Source: Nicotiana tabacum
Lineage: Eukaryota; Streptophyta; Magnoliopsida; Solanales; Solanaceae
Reading direction: 5' to 3'
DNA: 64,000 nt
Assembly: GCF_000715075.1 (NCBI RefSeq)
Contig: NC_134101.1
Span: forward strand, 198,358,103-198,422,102
Shown here one piece after another: positions 1 through 10,738 of the stretch. The translations under genes were made by a program, and so were the position numbers. How positions within the stretch are numbered: position 1 is the stretch's first letter; each line of letters begins with the position of its first letter. The notes under the pieces are model-generated. The model ran no database searches. It was given only the letters and a program-made list of their open reading frames with translations, and was not told the DNA's origin.

Positions 1-770
1 TAGGTGCATCTCGAGAGAGATATGTCCAAGTTATTCTAGGTGGAATAGAATGAAATAATTACTCGAAAGAAGTAATAAACAAATAATGTAAAGGGAACAA
101 TTTGAAGAATACACTTTATGCACTAAATAAATTAATAAGTACAACGTCTTTAGAAGAGAAGATGTTGAACATAAATAAATATGAGCACTAGATGGTCAAA
201 GAACAACTGGACATGATGGGGGGTCCTACATTTTTTAGCCTAAAGGATTACTGCGTGCAACATAAATAATACTTTGCAACCTTTGAGTTAATGATTGCTC
301 ATATTGTCCAGCGAGCACAGACTATCATCTTCAACTACCCGATTACTATCTTTAAGTTGCTTACCTAAATCGTACCAATTCAATTCTGGGTCGTACCCTG
401 CACATGCCTACCGATCCTATGCCTATGGTATAGGAAGTATTGGACCACTATATAGGTGGTTCCAGACCTTCCCAAGCTGCACAAAATTAAAAGACTAAGC
501 GTCAAACAATTCAAACAAATAGGACTTCACAAAAGGCACAGTTAACATAATGGAGTAATATTTACCTCCACATGTAGACTCAAACGAATATCAAATAAAT
601 TTCAATTAATAATGATGGGGAGGGGGGACAGTGACAGAATTGATTTAGTAAATCGATCTATGAACATACTCATCTAGTTATGAGAATAAGATCGGTTAGT
701 CATGAACTACTGTATGCTATTGAATTAATTAGATCTAAAATGTGATTTATATGGAATTGATTCCTTTAGC
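1..770. other. Unassigned intergenic DNA
   Basis: AT-rich sequence in which I recognise no coding region, RNA gene or transposon end. The short open frames here have no family resemblance and no consistent codon pattern. It may be old, decayed repeat sequence. Confidence 0.5.
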
Positions 771-2105
771 TTGTGTTGATTGTATTGAATTGTTTGTGGC
801 AAGATTCGAGGCATTCGGAGGCCGATTCGCAAGGCAAGGGCTTATTGGAGTAGACATTTGCACGGTCTGAGGTAAGTAACCCTTCTAAACTTGATTTTGA
901 GAGTATGAAACTCTGAATTTTGTGTTAGGTTATTGGTGTTGAGGTGACACACATGCTAGGTGGCAAATGTGTGAGCGTGCACCGTAGAATTTGTGATTTA
1001 GTCCATTCCATGGAACTGTGTAACTATCTTATCTGAATATTATTATTGTACTCTAAGTGTTAGAGCACTTGAGTTGTGATTTATGCTAGAAAACATGTTA
1101 GGCTATATGGTGTTATTAGGACCAACAATGGTTGATCATTGTTGTTGAGTTATTTGCTTAATTTTTGTTATGTACTCAGTCGCATTCGTCATTGCATATC
1201 ATCTCTCAGTCTCTGTTATTATATATTGTCACACCTTGTATCATTGATTTGGGATGCTTAGTATGAGTGTTAGGAGCCCCAGAGACTGGAGAGATCGATG
1301 ACTGAGTGAGGCTGAGGGCTTGTTTGTGAGTGACATTTATGGAATCAGGTTGCACGCCCCAATATACTTTGTAGATTCATGCCAGGATTTGGCTTATTAT
1401 AGCACTTGGGCTGGATCGGCCCCTCTTAAGTCTACACACCCACAGTGAGCGATGTTGCTATTGACTCATTTGCATTGGGCTAGATTTGCCCTGGATTTAT
1501 TTGCATTGAGCTGGATCTGCCCTGGATTTATTTGCATTAGGCTGGATGTGCCGAGGATTTATTTGCATTGGGCTGGATCTACCCTGGATTTATTTGCATT
1601 TGGGCTAGATTTATTTGCCTTAGGCTGGATCTTCCATGTGCAATGCTGTGTGATTGAGTGTGATGAGTGAGAATTGAGACATTCAAGTTGAGTACTCTGA
1701 GAGTGTGAGTACGCGAGACTTTTATTGTGTTGCATCACATACGATATAATATTAGCATATAGATATAGATATTTTATCTGTTCTCAGTTTAATTGCTAAA
1801 CCTGGAAGCATGTCTAAATTCGTGTACCGTTACATGTAGATTATGAATTTCTGAGATATTACTGTCATATTTTTTGTAAATTTCTATATTGTTAATTCGA
1901 TATGTTGGTTGTAATATTTGATTTTGTTACTACTTTCAGTCCAAAGGTTAGATATATTACTTATTGAGTTAGTTGCACTCACACTACACCCTGCACTTTG
2001 TGTGCAGATCCAGATATTTTCGGGCACGGCGGTTGTTGATTCTCAGAGTTTTCAGTCATCTAATAATTATCGAGGTAGCTGCCCTGGCGTCCGCAGACCT
2101 TGACT
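771..2105 (+). mobile_element. Ty3/gypsy LTR-type remnant
   Basis: Non-coding sequence with the texture of a long solanaceous gypsy LTR in plus orientation. Near its right end it carries a stretch around an acceptor-like CAG (about 1965-2010) followed by gcgtccgcagacct, which resembles in reverse the block at 35190-35340 in the LTR of element C. No coding capacity is seen. It ends abruptly at about 2105, where gag sequence of an unrelated Tat-lineage element begins, so the junction is chimeric. Both boundaries are estimates, and which family it belongs to is inference. Confidence 0.5.
1468..1633 (+). repeat. 31-bp minisatellite, about five copies
   Basis: A unit close to ctggatttatttgcattg followed by ggctggatctgcc is repeated head to tail with a 31-bp period. 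The central copies are well conserved and the last one is shortened. It lies inside the LTR-type remnant, and a related half-unit (gggctggat) occurs just upstream near 1408, so it probably grew from a sequence native to that LTR. There are no unique spacers of the CRISPR kind. Confidence 0.85.
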
Positions 2106-2311
2106 CCCCTCCCATATCCCAAAGGAATCCAAAGCAAATGTGCAAGTACCATGGAACCCATGGTCACAGAACCGAGGAATGCAGACAATTAAGGGAAAAG
2201 GTAGCTCATTTATTCAACGAAGGGCATCTTCGAGAGTTCCTAAGTGACCGAGCAAAAAATCACTTCAGAGATAGGGATGCAAACGGGAAAAACGTACAGG
2301 AGAAACTGTAG
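2106..2311 (+). pseudogene. Gag C-terminal zinc-knuckle fragment (element A)
   Basis: This is the last part of a Tat-lineage Gag, the nucleocapsid segment that packages element RNA. The recognisable motif is CKYHGTHGHRTEEC, a C-x2-H-x4-H-x4-C knuckle in which the usual second cysteine is histidine. Element B has the same variant at 10382-10423, so it is a family feature and not decay. The frame runs into a stop at 2309-2311. The N-terminal Gag is absent, replaced by LTR-type sequence joined at about 2105. The open frame continues upstream of the join by chance. Confidence 0.8.
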
Positions 2312-2512
2312 CACGTGATTCATATGATCATTAGAGGAGTCGATACCCCTTAAGGTCCGACATTTAAATGTACCAAAGTCACAATTACAAGGGAGAAACG
2401 TACCTGGGACTACTTACCAGAAGATGCCTTATCCTTCAATGATGAGGATGCAGATAGGATCGAACAACCTCACAAAAACGCACAGGTAATATATATCCTT
2501 ATGAATAAAATT

Positions 2513-3010
2513 TAAGTTAAACATATGCTGGTTGATCCAGGTAGCTCAGCAATTATTATTCAATCAAGGTTTGTGGAGTAGCTCGGCCTTCAGGATCAAA
2601 TCGTGCATGCAGATCGAGTGCTCAACGGTTTCAACATGGAAAGTGAAACCACCAAAGGGGAAATCATGTTGCTGGTGAACGTGGCTGGAACTATGCAGGA
2701 GACAAAGTTCTATGTAATTGATGGTGATACGAGATAGAATGCACTACTCGAGAGACCTTGGATCCATAATATAAGGGTGGTGCCTTCAATGCTTCATCAA
2801 GTCTTGAAATTCCCAACACCGGAAGGGGTTAAAATGGTGTACGACGAACAACTAGAAGCTAAAGAGATGTTTGCAATCGATGAGGTGATACCCGTATCGA
2901 CTTTAACATCAACAAAAGGGACCAAAATCAAAGGAAAAGTTGAAGGTCAAATAACAACCACAGTCGCCAACTTCGACCAGATTGGAATAGCAGGAAATTA
3001 TCAAGGATGA
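2513..3010 (+). pseudogene. Retrotransposon aspartic protease region (element A)
   Basis: This is the protease part of pol, which would cut the Gag-Pol polyprotein. The active-site motif DPGSSA starts with its catalytic aspartate codon at 2534-2536. It is followed by conserved blocks shared with element B: VLNGFNM, TTKGEI, LLVNVAGT and RPWIHN. In-frame stops occur just after FVE (2579-2581) and in the segment before NALLERPWIHN (near 2735), so the frame is dead. The later part (2777-3010) is an open linker leading to RT. Identification rests on alignment by eye with element B. Confidence 0.75.
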
Positions 3011-3017
3011 TGACTAC

Positions 3018-3920
3018 ATGATACCTCAAACCTTTGTAATCCCCGATGATTCCAATACCACGAATTCAACAGTTAAAGAGATGGAACAAGTCATACTGAT
3101 CGAGTATCTACCTGATCGAAAGGTATACCAGGGCACGGGGTTAACTCCCGAGCTTAGGGAAAAACTCATTAAATCTCTTATTAAAAATATGGGTTGTTTT
3201 TCTTTGTCCCACCTTGACATGACAGGGATTCCACTAGAGATCACCACTCATAAATTGAGTTTGGACCCGAAGTTTAGACTGGTAAAGCACAAAAGAAGGA
3301 CACAGTCCGAGGTAAAGCATGCATTCATCAAGGACGAGGTAACCAAACTTCTCAAAATAGGATCCAACCAGGAAGTAAAATATCCTGAGTGGTTAGCAAA
3401 CGTAGTTGTAGTCCCCAAGAAGGGTAATAAACATAGAATGTGTGTAGACTACAAAGACTTAAACAAATAATTCCCTAAGGACTCTTTTCCCTTGCCGAAT
3501 ATCGCTCACATGATCGATGCCATGGCCAGCCACGAGATCCTTAGCTTTCTCGATGCTTACTCCGGGTACAACCAAATACAGATGAACTTGGAGGATCAGG
3601 AAAAGACGTCATTTATCACTAAGTACGGTACTTATTGCTATAACATAATGTCGTTTGGGCTAAATAATGTTGGTGCTACTTATCAATGCCTAGTAAATCG
3701 GATGTTTGAAGAATAAATAGGTAAATCAATGAAGGTTTATATTAATGATATGCTAGTTAAGTCCCTGCACGTAGAGGACCATTTGACACATTTGCAGGAA
3801 ACCTTCAACATATTAAGAAAATACAACATGAAGCTCAATCCCGAGAAATGTGCATTCAGCGTAGGTTCAGGAAAGTTCCTAGACTTTATGGTGTCAAATC
3901 AGGGAATTATGATCAGATAG
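3018..3920 (+). pseudogene. Reverse transcriptase, N-terminal part, inactivated (element A)
   Basis: Typical Ty3/gypsy RT blocks are readable in order: HAFIKDEVTKLLKIG, EWLANVVVVPKKG, RMCVDYKDLNK, SFLDAYSGYNQIQMN, TSFITKYGTYCY and the palm. The catalytic motif is mutated: where element B reads YVDDML, this copy reads YINDML. The first catalytic aspartate is thus asparagine (codon 3744-3746). Stops fall after DLNK (3468-3470) and after MFEE (near 3715). The frame ends at 3920 shortly after FMVSNQG, where the thumb, RNase H and integrase are missing and antisense-frame sequence begins. Confidence 0.85.
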
Positions 3921-6252
3921 CAAAGCTTTGGCTTCATCCTCTAGCACTTTTGCGTTGTCGAATTCGACAGTAATGTCAAAGTCACGAGCATGAATCTCCT
4001 CGAGAGTTTCTCTCCGAGACTGGTATTTGACATGCTTAGAAACATAGAATGATCGAACTTGAGCAGCATCGGAAATCTCTTTTGTTCTAGCGTGATCAGC
4101 TTCGGCATCGGCTCAGTAGACGGCCACCACCACTTCCGTGTTGGCCTTTACTCTTTCTGCCTTAGATTTGGCCTTCGCAAGCTCGCGGCCAACCGAGTCT
4201 CATGCTCCTCAATTTTCTTAGCTCGGTCCATGCTCTCCTACTTCATGCTTAGGAGTTGACGCCCGGCTGAAGATAGCTAGGCTCAATTTTCTAGAGTTTC
4301 TGCCTCTTTCATTTTAGCCTCCTCGCAAAGCTGCTCGACCTTTCCGGCCTTTTGTTGAACCTGCAGGATCAAAGTATCAGCCGCCATCCCCGTATCAACA
4401 CACCAAACTTCTAGGAAAATTCTTCATTACCTGTTCGATCAAGTCAGTCTGCACTTTGTGAGTTTTGTCCAATTCAGTTCGGAGGTCCTTGATCTCCTCT
4501 TCTTTTTGCCCGTTGAAGAGATTGAGGTTATCTCTCTCCTGTGTGAGCCTTTTAAGATCGGCCTCAGATCGGTCAGCTCGTCTCGAGATTTATAAAATGC
4601 TTCCTGATGAAGCGTCACGGCCTAAGGAGAAAGGAAAGAAATTAGGCAAAAGGAAATAAAGGCAAGTGTAAAACTAATAATGGGGGATGTAGTCTGCCTA
4701 GTTCAGGAGTCGCTAAGCCTCATCGAAGACGATTGAAGCATCCAGATCGGAAACTTTATCGACCTCGTGAAGTAGCCACGAAATAAGTCATCCCCTTCGT
4801 AGGTCGTTCCCACGTTAGGGGTCTCCATAGCCTGGGCCTCCTGAAATTGCCCCTCGGAAAATGTGGGGAGTTGGCGGAGAATCATCAATGTTGATTTCCC
4901 CAAGCAAGACACTTGGGGCGCTCTCTCCTTTTTATAGGGCCTCGGAACCGGACCCTTCAAGCACACCCCCCGACTATTCATCACGGCAGATAGGCACTCG
5001 CTAATTGTTCATCACGGCAGGAGACATATTTAACCTCCGATGACTCGGGAACTTTGGTCGGACCATCTTACGATATCTCCTCGGTCCGAAGATGAGCCTC
5101 CTCAACCACCACCGGCTCAGCTGCCTTTGAAGCTTCAGCGCTCCCCCTCTTTTGAGCCACTAACATATAGTCTACATCATCTTCTTTCTCCTCTTTTACA
5201 TCTGGTAGTTTTTTGACTATGTCGGTAGGTATAGCGGCAATGTCTTTCTTCAACCTACGAGCCTTGCTCTTTTTAGGCTTTGGAGTATCGGAAGGACAAC
5301 CCCTTTTCCTCTTCTTATCCTTAGACGGTTTCGGAGCCTCCTCTTCCCTAGGAGGGGGTGGCCTCTTGACAATGTTGTCTCCGAGACCTGTATGGGAGGA
5401 AATCAAGTAAAAATAAACAAGAAACATTTCACAGAAGGGCATCAAATAGGGATAGAGAATCTTACCGTGATTTTTGCCTCCCATCGTCCCCTTGCCATAT
5501 CACGCCACGAGTGCTCAGCGTACGAAAAGGTTGAGGCCAGTTTCCAAACCCAGCCTTCAAGGTTCGGGGTTGCACCGGGCACCCAAGAAACCACTGCATC
5601 TTAGGAAGGAACATCAATGAGAAAAAAGCAAAAAGACTGAAACAATAAATGAAGTTCAAGGGCAGTGTTTGTACTTACGCTCCATGCTCCATTCTTCGGG
5701 GAATGGCATCTTCTTGATCGGGATTATGTCAAAAGTCCTCACTCAAACAAACCGACCCATCCCTCCTCGATATTTGTCCTTGTCTATGCTCGAGAACAAC
5801 ATCTTTGTGGCCTGACGCTGAAGCCTAATTATAATGATGCGACAAAAAGAAGAGTGAATTTTGCCTAGGGTTATTCAGTATTGGCGACAGAAGTCGAGAA
5901 TAACCGGATTGACAGGACCCAGCATAAAAGGGAAAGTGTAAACACTTAAGAACCCTTCTACGTGAGTAGTGATGTCCTCTTCAGGGGTCGGAATCATCAC
6001 CTCCTTGTTTTCCCAGTGGCAATCTTTTTTTATCTGCTTAAGATCGCCCTCAGTTATCGAGCATATGTATCTCGACATTGGCTCACATCGGCCAGGTACC
6101 GATGAGGTTTTCTCAACTATAAAGTCAGAAGTAAGATCGTATGACCCAGGAACACACTCTTTAATGTGTGGCTCCACTGACGTTTTATCGCCGACCGGCC
6201 GCTAAGAAGAGGCTTTATCATTCTGAAGAACGGTTTTTGATCTTTTCGCCAT
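3921..6252 (-). pseudogene. Antisense accessory frame of a Tat-lineage element (element A)
   Basis: Read on the minus strand from an ATG at 6252. The N-terminal part (to about 5875) carries a block with TPEEDITTHVEGFLSVY and LGPVNPVILDFCRQY. Element B has the near-identical antisense block at 17037-17498. This resembles the plant 'putative gypsy type transposon' domain (PF04195), from memory. A basic, lysine-rich stretch follows (5068-5400), then a charged coiled-coil-like tail with the motif ETLEEIHARDFD (about 3990). In-frame stops are frequent, the first about 17 codons in. The C-terminus is lost at the deletion join near 3920. Antisense frames between pol and the 3' LTR are known in Retand-type elements. 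Their function is unknown. Confidence 0.65.
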
Positions 6253-6620
6253 TTTTATACGAGTTCAGAGAAAGAAAAAGATAAAACTTGTTGTTTGAAG
6301 AGAGGTTGGCAAACGGGATTTGAAGATTTGGAAAACTTGTAGGGAGAAGAGGTGCTCTGAAGATTGGAAGAGATTTTGGAAGTAAAGTTTGGGAAAATTG
6401 TGAAGATGATCTATTTATAATATTTGATATGACGGGTCAAAGGCATTAGTGGCCGACCATCAACTGGCGCTGATTAAAAATCTTGAGAACTGTGCACACG
6501 CGGCGCTTCAGTCACCTCTGTCGCTTATGTCACGAGGATGATGTCATAATCATCCGAGGTACAAAATCGAAGGCTTAGTTCGTTTCTTCTCATTACACTC
6601 CAAGGAGTGAGGGGACTATC

Positions 6621-7242
6621 TGTATACGGTTAAAATTGGGCTTGCCCGATTTTGCTATTTAATCGAGACCAGAAAACCACATCGAGGGTCCGCCTCACAG
6701 TGGATCGGGCTATAACACGAAGACGAGGTGTCGAATTCAAGAGTCGAGATGTCTGTCGAGACTGAGGCCAACAGCAATTGAGACGAAGTGTGACCAACTT
6801 TGAGTGAAGTGTAATAACGGAAAAGAAAGATATCTGTAACCGGTCGGATATCACAGTGGAAATTCTGAAATAGATCAAATCAAGGGAGGTTATTTGTACC
6901 AATCATGGGATTTACTTCCATAATAAAATTGTACCATAATTAAGATTCCTCTAGTATAAAAAGGAGAGTCCCCATCATTTGTAGACACCTTACATTGATA
7001 CATATCAAGGCAATATAATATTTATCTTTTTCTCTGGTTTATCAACTTGTTGTTCTTTAATTATTCTTACTTTACTAAGCTCGAGAGTTCATCAGCTCAA
7101 GGGTACTATTCAAGCATAGGTTTGTTTTACATTCTTTTCAATTCCCCTCACTTATCTTTAAGTTTATCAATTGGTATTAGGTAAAATCACGTATTCTTAA
7201 AACCACATTATAAGTTTAATTGTTATCTAGTTTTATTTAGCA
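6621..7242 (+). repeat. 3' LTR of element A
   Basis: The LTR starts with TGTATACGG directly after gaggggactatc, the same junction (GACTATC then TGTAT) seen at the LTR starts of elements B and D. The 3' half has a TATA-like block with gagtccccatcatttgtag and a tail around ttggtattaggt, both paralleling element B. The 5' half differs clearly from B, so A and B are sister families. The end is placed at the GCA at 7240-7242. There is no matching 5' LTR, so no target duplication can be tested. Confidence 0.7.
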
Positions 7243-7964
7243 CCTTTGGCCCATAATCAAAGCTACATTTATTCTCTTTTTAATCCATGTTCATTTACTT
7301 TTATCATTTGAAAATCATAGAGCCATATTCATGTCATCTGTAAAGCTTTAGCATCATTCTCATTTCATTTGAAAACTTAAAGCATTTATAATAATTTTGT
7401 CATGTGAAGTATATCATGTGAAACTACAACATTTGAAGAAATCATTGATAGCATATGACCATTTGTCGCCCATAATTATACACTAACAATTTTGAAGCCA
7501 ATGACTCTTACAACAAACATTTAGAAGCGAGAGATTTGGAAAAAAATATTATATGAAAGGGGATTCAACTCAACATACCTCAATATTATTATTTAATTGG
7601 CTCAATAACTCAATAACGTCAATCTACAATAATCGAACTCGTTTCAACGAATAACTACTCGTTAAAATCTATCATCATCAAATTAACTAGTGTCTACGAG
7701 ATTAAGTCACAAAATCTCAAATCGGTCAAAGGGATAATTTGACTAAACAACTTTAAACAACCGCGACAATAACATTAACATGTTCTTTTGTACTATAAAT
7801 TTTCACTATTAAAAACTCATCATCATTATTCATCATCTTCTCTGCCCATCCAATTAACACCATCAATGGCACATTTAAGTCTGTGATTTATGGCTACCCA
7901 ATAACAACCAACTTCTACCAGCATATATTTCCACCATAAATACTCATAAACAAACCATAAACCC
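7243..7964. other. Intergenic DNA between elements A and B
   Basis: AT-rich sequence with no convincing frame. The part around 7500-7800 has the look of an old reverse-oriented gypsy LTR, but I cannot assign it. Its last bases (AACCC, 7960-7964) are the left flank of element B. Confidence 0.45.
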
Positions 7965-8595
7965 TGTATACGGCCGAGATCGAATGCCTTTGATCTAGAT
8001 ACTGGAGAGATCATCCGAAGTCCGAGTCCGGGTAAGACCAAGTTCGAGCTCTAGGGACCAAATCCGAGTTCGAAGGCGGAGCATGATGCATACTGAGGTC
8101 GGATGTGCCCGACCTAAAAATAGTACCATTATGGATTTGTACCAGAACAAGTTAGATTCCTGCCACGTCCTCAAAGTCATGGCGCAAATACCTGAATATG
8201 ATTATACGATTTTGTATTAGGCGGTTAGATAGTTGTATCAAGAATATTCCTTATTTAAGGCTCCCCTATTATATAAAGGGGACCCCAATCATTTGTAAGA
8301 CGTCTTATCATTGTGTAAAGAATATACTCTCTACTTTTTGCCTATTGTTCATCAGAATTGTCCTTTAGCTTTATTGTTCTTACTTTGATTTTCCTGCTTA
8401 ATTATTCTTACAGCCCTAAGCCACCTCGAGGTCACTAAGCTCGAGGTTACTACTGCTAAGTAACATTGGTTTGATTCACTTCTATCTTTCATTTCTACCC
8501 CATATTTTTTTATTATTAATTGGTATTGAACTAAATTACATATCTTTAAAACCACTAATCATGTTTAATTGTTACTCGTATTTTCGAGGTAAACA
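7965..8595 (+). repeat. 5' LTR of element B
   Basis: It starts TGTATACGG and ends GAGGTAAACA, TG...CA as expected. It aligns along its whole length with 17991-18626, the clearest shared blocks being tccgagtccgggtaagacca and atcatttgtaag. The two copies differ at scattered sites and by a short insertion near 18270 in the 3' copy. Confidence 0.9.
8272..8277 (+). promoter_or_regulatory. TATA box of the element B 5' LTR
   Basis: TATAAA in the context cccctattatataaagggg, followed within about 60 bases by the likely transcript start. The same block is kept in the 3' LTR near 18320, as expected for a Pol II promoter at the U3/R boundary. This is inferred from position and motif. Confidence 0.6.
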
Positions 8596-8598
8596 GTT

Positions 8599-8617
8599 TG
8601 GCGCCCACCGTGGGGCT
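8599..8617 (+). other. Primer-binding site, tRNA-Lys type (element B)
   Basis: TGGCGCCCACCGTGGGGCT lies three bases after the LTR end. It is complementary to the 3' end, with CCA, of plant tRNA-Lys(CUU) as I remember it, over all 19 bases. Element D carries the same site with one mismatch. Confidence 0.8.
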
Positions 8618-8711
8618 AAAGACAATAGTGGTTATTTCTTTATTGATTATCATTACACAAGTTGTTTTTATACTTTTTCTTGTCAAGATTTGTTGATTCT
8701 TAGGATGAAAC

Positions 8712-10445
8712 ATGTCTAGCTCACAAAACGCACCCACTCACGACAACAAAGGTCTTGGATAAAACAACAACACAGGAGTCGGTGTGCTACCGATAAACCC
8801 AGGAGAAGTGCCAAATATGGAACTTGTCAATGTTAGTTTGCACACTGATTTGAATGTAGATCTAGGCGCGGACCCCAAAGCAAATATACGTAGGGAAGCA
8901 CAACCTAGTGTCCAAAGAACACACGGAATGGAAGAAGGGGGAGTCAGCCCCCAAGTGATATTCGAGATGTTGCAAGCTCAGCAAATCGCATCGCTCAACT
9001 TCAGAGTCAGAATAGAACTCCAAATACAATCAAACCAATAAATACTCGGCGTACTGAACCAACACTAGAGTGACTCGATAAAAGCAGCTCGGGGACTGAC
9101 CCCATGATTATAAAAATGCCCGAGGAACCAACCAAGAGGATCAAGTCCGGAGAAAAGAAATTGAAGAAAATGATAAGAAGGTGGAAACTTATAACTCCCG
9201 GGTAGACCAGAAACCGGGGTCACCTCAAAGTTTAAAAGGTTTAGATGCCAAAAAGTTCATACAAAAACCATTTCCCCCAAGCGCAGCTTGGATGCCCATT
9301 CCCAAGAAGTTTCGCATGCCCGATATACCCAAATATAATGGGACAACCGACCCTAACGAGACGACTGGCCTTACTTGTACTCTATGCCTAGATTTTGGTA
9401 TCCTTGGTATGTGCATATGTATTCATGAATTGCATAGGTATGATTAGTGACAATTATTAGTCACTCTCACCACTACCTTACTAAGGTTAGTCGTGATACT
9501 TACTGAGTACATGGGATCAGTTGTACTCATACTACACTTTGCACTTAATAATGAAAATTCAGGACTTCATACACTTGTAGAATCAAAGAAAATGATTTGA
9601 ATGATGATGAAATCGAGTGAGTTTTGTTGAAAAGGTTTGGGGAAACACTATCAAAGGGATCCATGATTTGGTATCATAACTTAGCTCCTAATTCCATTGA
9701 TTCATTTGCTATGCTAGCAGATGCCTTTGTGAAAGCACACACCAGGGCCATAAATGTGTCCACGAGAAAATCGGACGTCTTCAAAATAAAGCAAAGGAAT
9801 GACGAGATGCTAAAGGAGTTCGTGTCTCGGTTTTAGATGGAAAGAATGGAATTACCACCTGTCTCTAATGACTGGGCAGTACAGGCCTTTATGCAGGGTT
9901 TGAATAAAAGGAGCTCGATGGCATCTCGACAATTGAAGCAGAACTTGATCGAATATCCAGCTGTGACATGGTCCGATGTGCACAATCGTTATCAATCAAA
10001 GATCAGAGTCGAGGACGATTAGTTGGGAGCCCCCTCAAGTTTAGTTCATCCTAATGAATTCACAGTCAAGCCCCCGAGGCGTATAGACCGAGAATCGAGA
10101 TTCAACAAATAATGGTATCAGAAATGTCGATCGAAGGAACAGCAGCCTGAGCTGCAACACTCCTCGGAGCGATCGGAGAAACGATCGAGGTCAAAGTTCT
10201 CGGGGACTCATGAGTAAGAGCGGGTTCTATAAGACACAGACCCCACTGAGGCCCCTCGAATATCTGAGTACAACTTCAGCATAGATGCATCAGGGATCGT
10301 CTCAGCTATTGGGGGAATCAAAGATACCAAGTGGCACAGGCCAATACAAACTAATCCTTCTCAAAGGAACCCGAAAATGATGTGCAGGTATCATGGCATA
10401 CATGGTCATAGAATAGAGGATTGCAGACAGCTAAGGGAAGAAGTG
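8712..10445 (+). pseudogene. Gag pseudogene of element B
   Basis: Gag forms the virus-like particle. The start is the ATG at 8712 (MSSSQNAPTHDNKG), after which a TAA falls in frame. Recognisable parts are FEMLQAQQ (8965), KKFRMPDIPKYNGTTDPNE (about 9304-9360), VLLKRFGETLSKGSMIWYHN (from about 9617), FAMLADAFVKAHT, and FMQGLNKRSS with RQLKQNLIEYP. A CRYHGIHGHRIEDC knuckle lies at about 10382-10423. Frame changes occur near 8990 and 9150. A piece of foreign LTR splits it at 9367-9585. Element D carries the same Gag type, which makes the identification firm. Confidence 0.85.
9367..9585 (+). repeat. LTR-fragment insertion in gag (element B)
   Basis: The Gag protein breaks off after TDPNE and resumes with NDLNDDEIE. 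The roughly 220 bases between are non-coding and read like the end of a different gypsy LTR (acttactgagtacatggg, then gttgtactcatactacac). A similar LTR texture occurs at 1960-2000. About ten residues present in element D's Gag at this point (HIIVYTCAVKG) are missing here, so the event replaced sequence instead of purely adding it. Confidence 0.7.
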
Positions 10446-10738
10446 GATCTAGGTAGCTCGGCAAACATAATCAGATCGAGGGTCGTGGAACAACTCGACT
10501 ACTAGATCATATTGTACATGCATCCCGGGTCTTGAATGGCTTCAACATGGCAAGCAAAACAACAAAGGGAGAAATTATCTTGCTAGTAAACGTAGCTGGA
10601 ACCATAAAAGATACGAAATTCCATGTCATCAAAGGTGATATGGGGTATAATGCGCTCCTTAGGAGACCATGGATACACAACTTGAGGGCAGTGCCTTCAA
10701 CTATTCACCAGATGATGAAGTTTCCAACAGAGGAATGA
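10446..10738 (+). pseudogene. Aspartic protease of element B, fused to the gag knuckle
   Basis: The active-site block reads DLGSSAN, with the aspartate codon at 10446-10448. It is followed in other frames by RSRVVEQL, ASRVLNGFNMASKTTKGEI, LLVNVAGTIKDTKF and RRPWIHNLRAVPS. In element A about 70 codons plus untranslated distance separate the zinc knuckle from the protease site. Here only REEV lies between CRQL and DLGSS, so a deletion has fused them. A one-base loss near 10495 shifts the frame and creates TAG. The middle active-site residue is Leu, where element A has Pro. Confidence 0.8.

Larger units (their letters stand above)
2106..7242 (+). mobile_element. Element A: truncated Tat-lineage Ty3/gypsy element
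   Basis: The order is a gag zinc knuckle, a protease and the first part of RT on the plus strand, then an antisense reading frame on the minus strand, then a plus-oriented 3' LTR. Element B downstream has the same order. Compared with B, A lacks the 5' LTR and most of gag. It also lacks everything from late RT through integrase to the end of the antisense frame, about 3.4 kb, with the join at about 3920. It is a relic that could only have moved with help from other copies. Confidence 0.8.

Noticed and set aside
295..498. 67-codon frame as a small gene
   Set aside because: No family resemblance, no promoter or splice context, and composition like the surrounding DNA.
1468..1633. CRISPR-like array
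   Set aside because: Repeats are directly adjacent with no unique spacers, and the genome is eukaryotic. It is a minisatellite.
8599..8617. Part of a tRNA gene
   Set aside because: It is a 19-base complement of a tRNA 3' end next to an LTR, which is a primer-binding site. No cloverleaf surrounds it.
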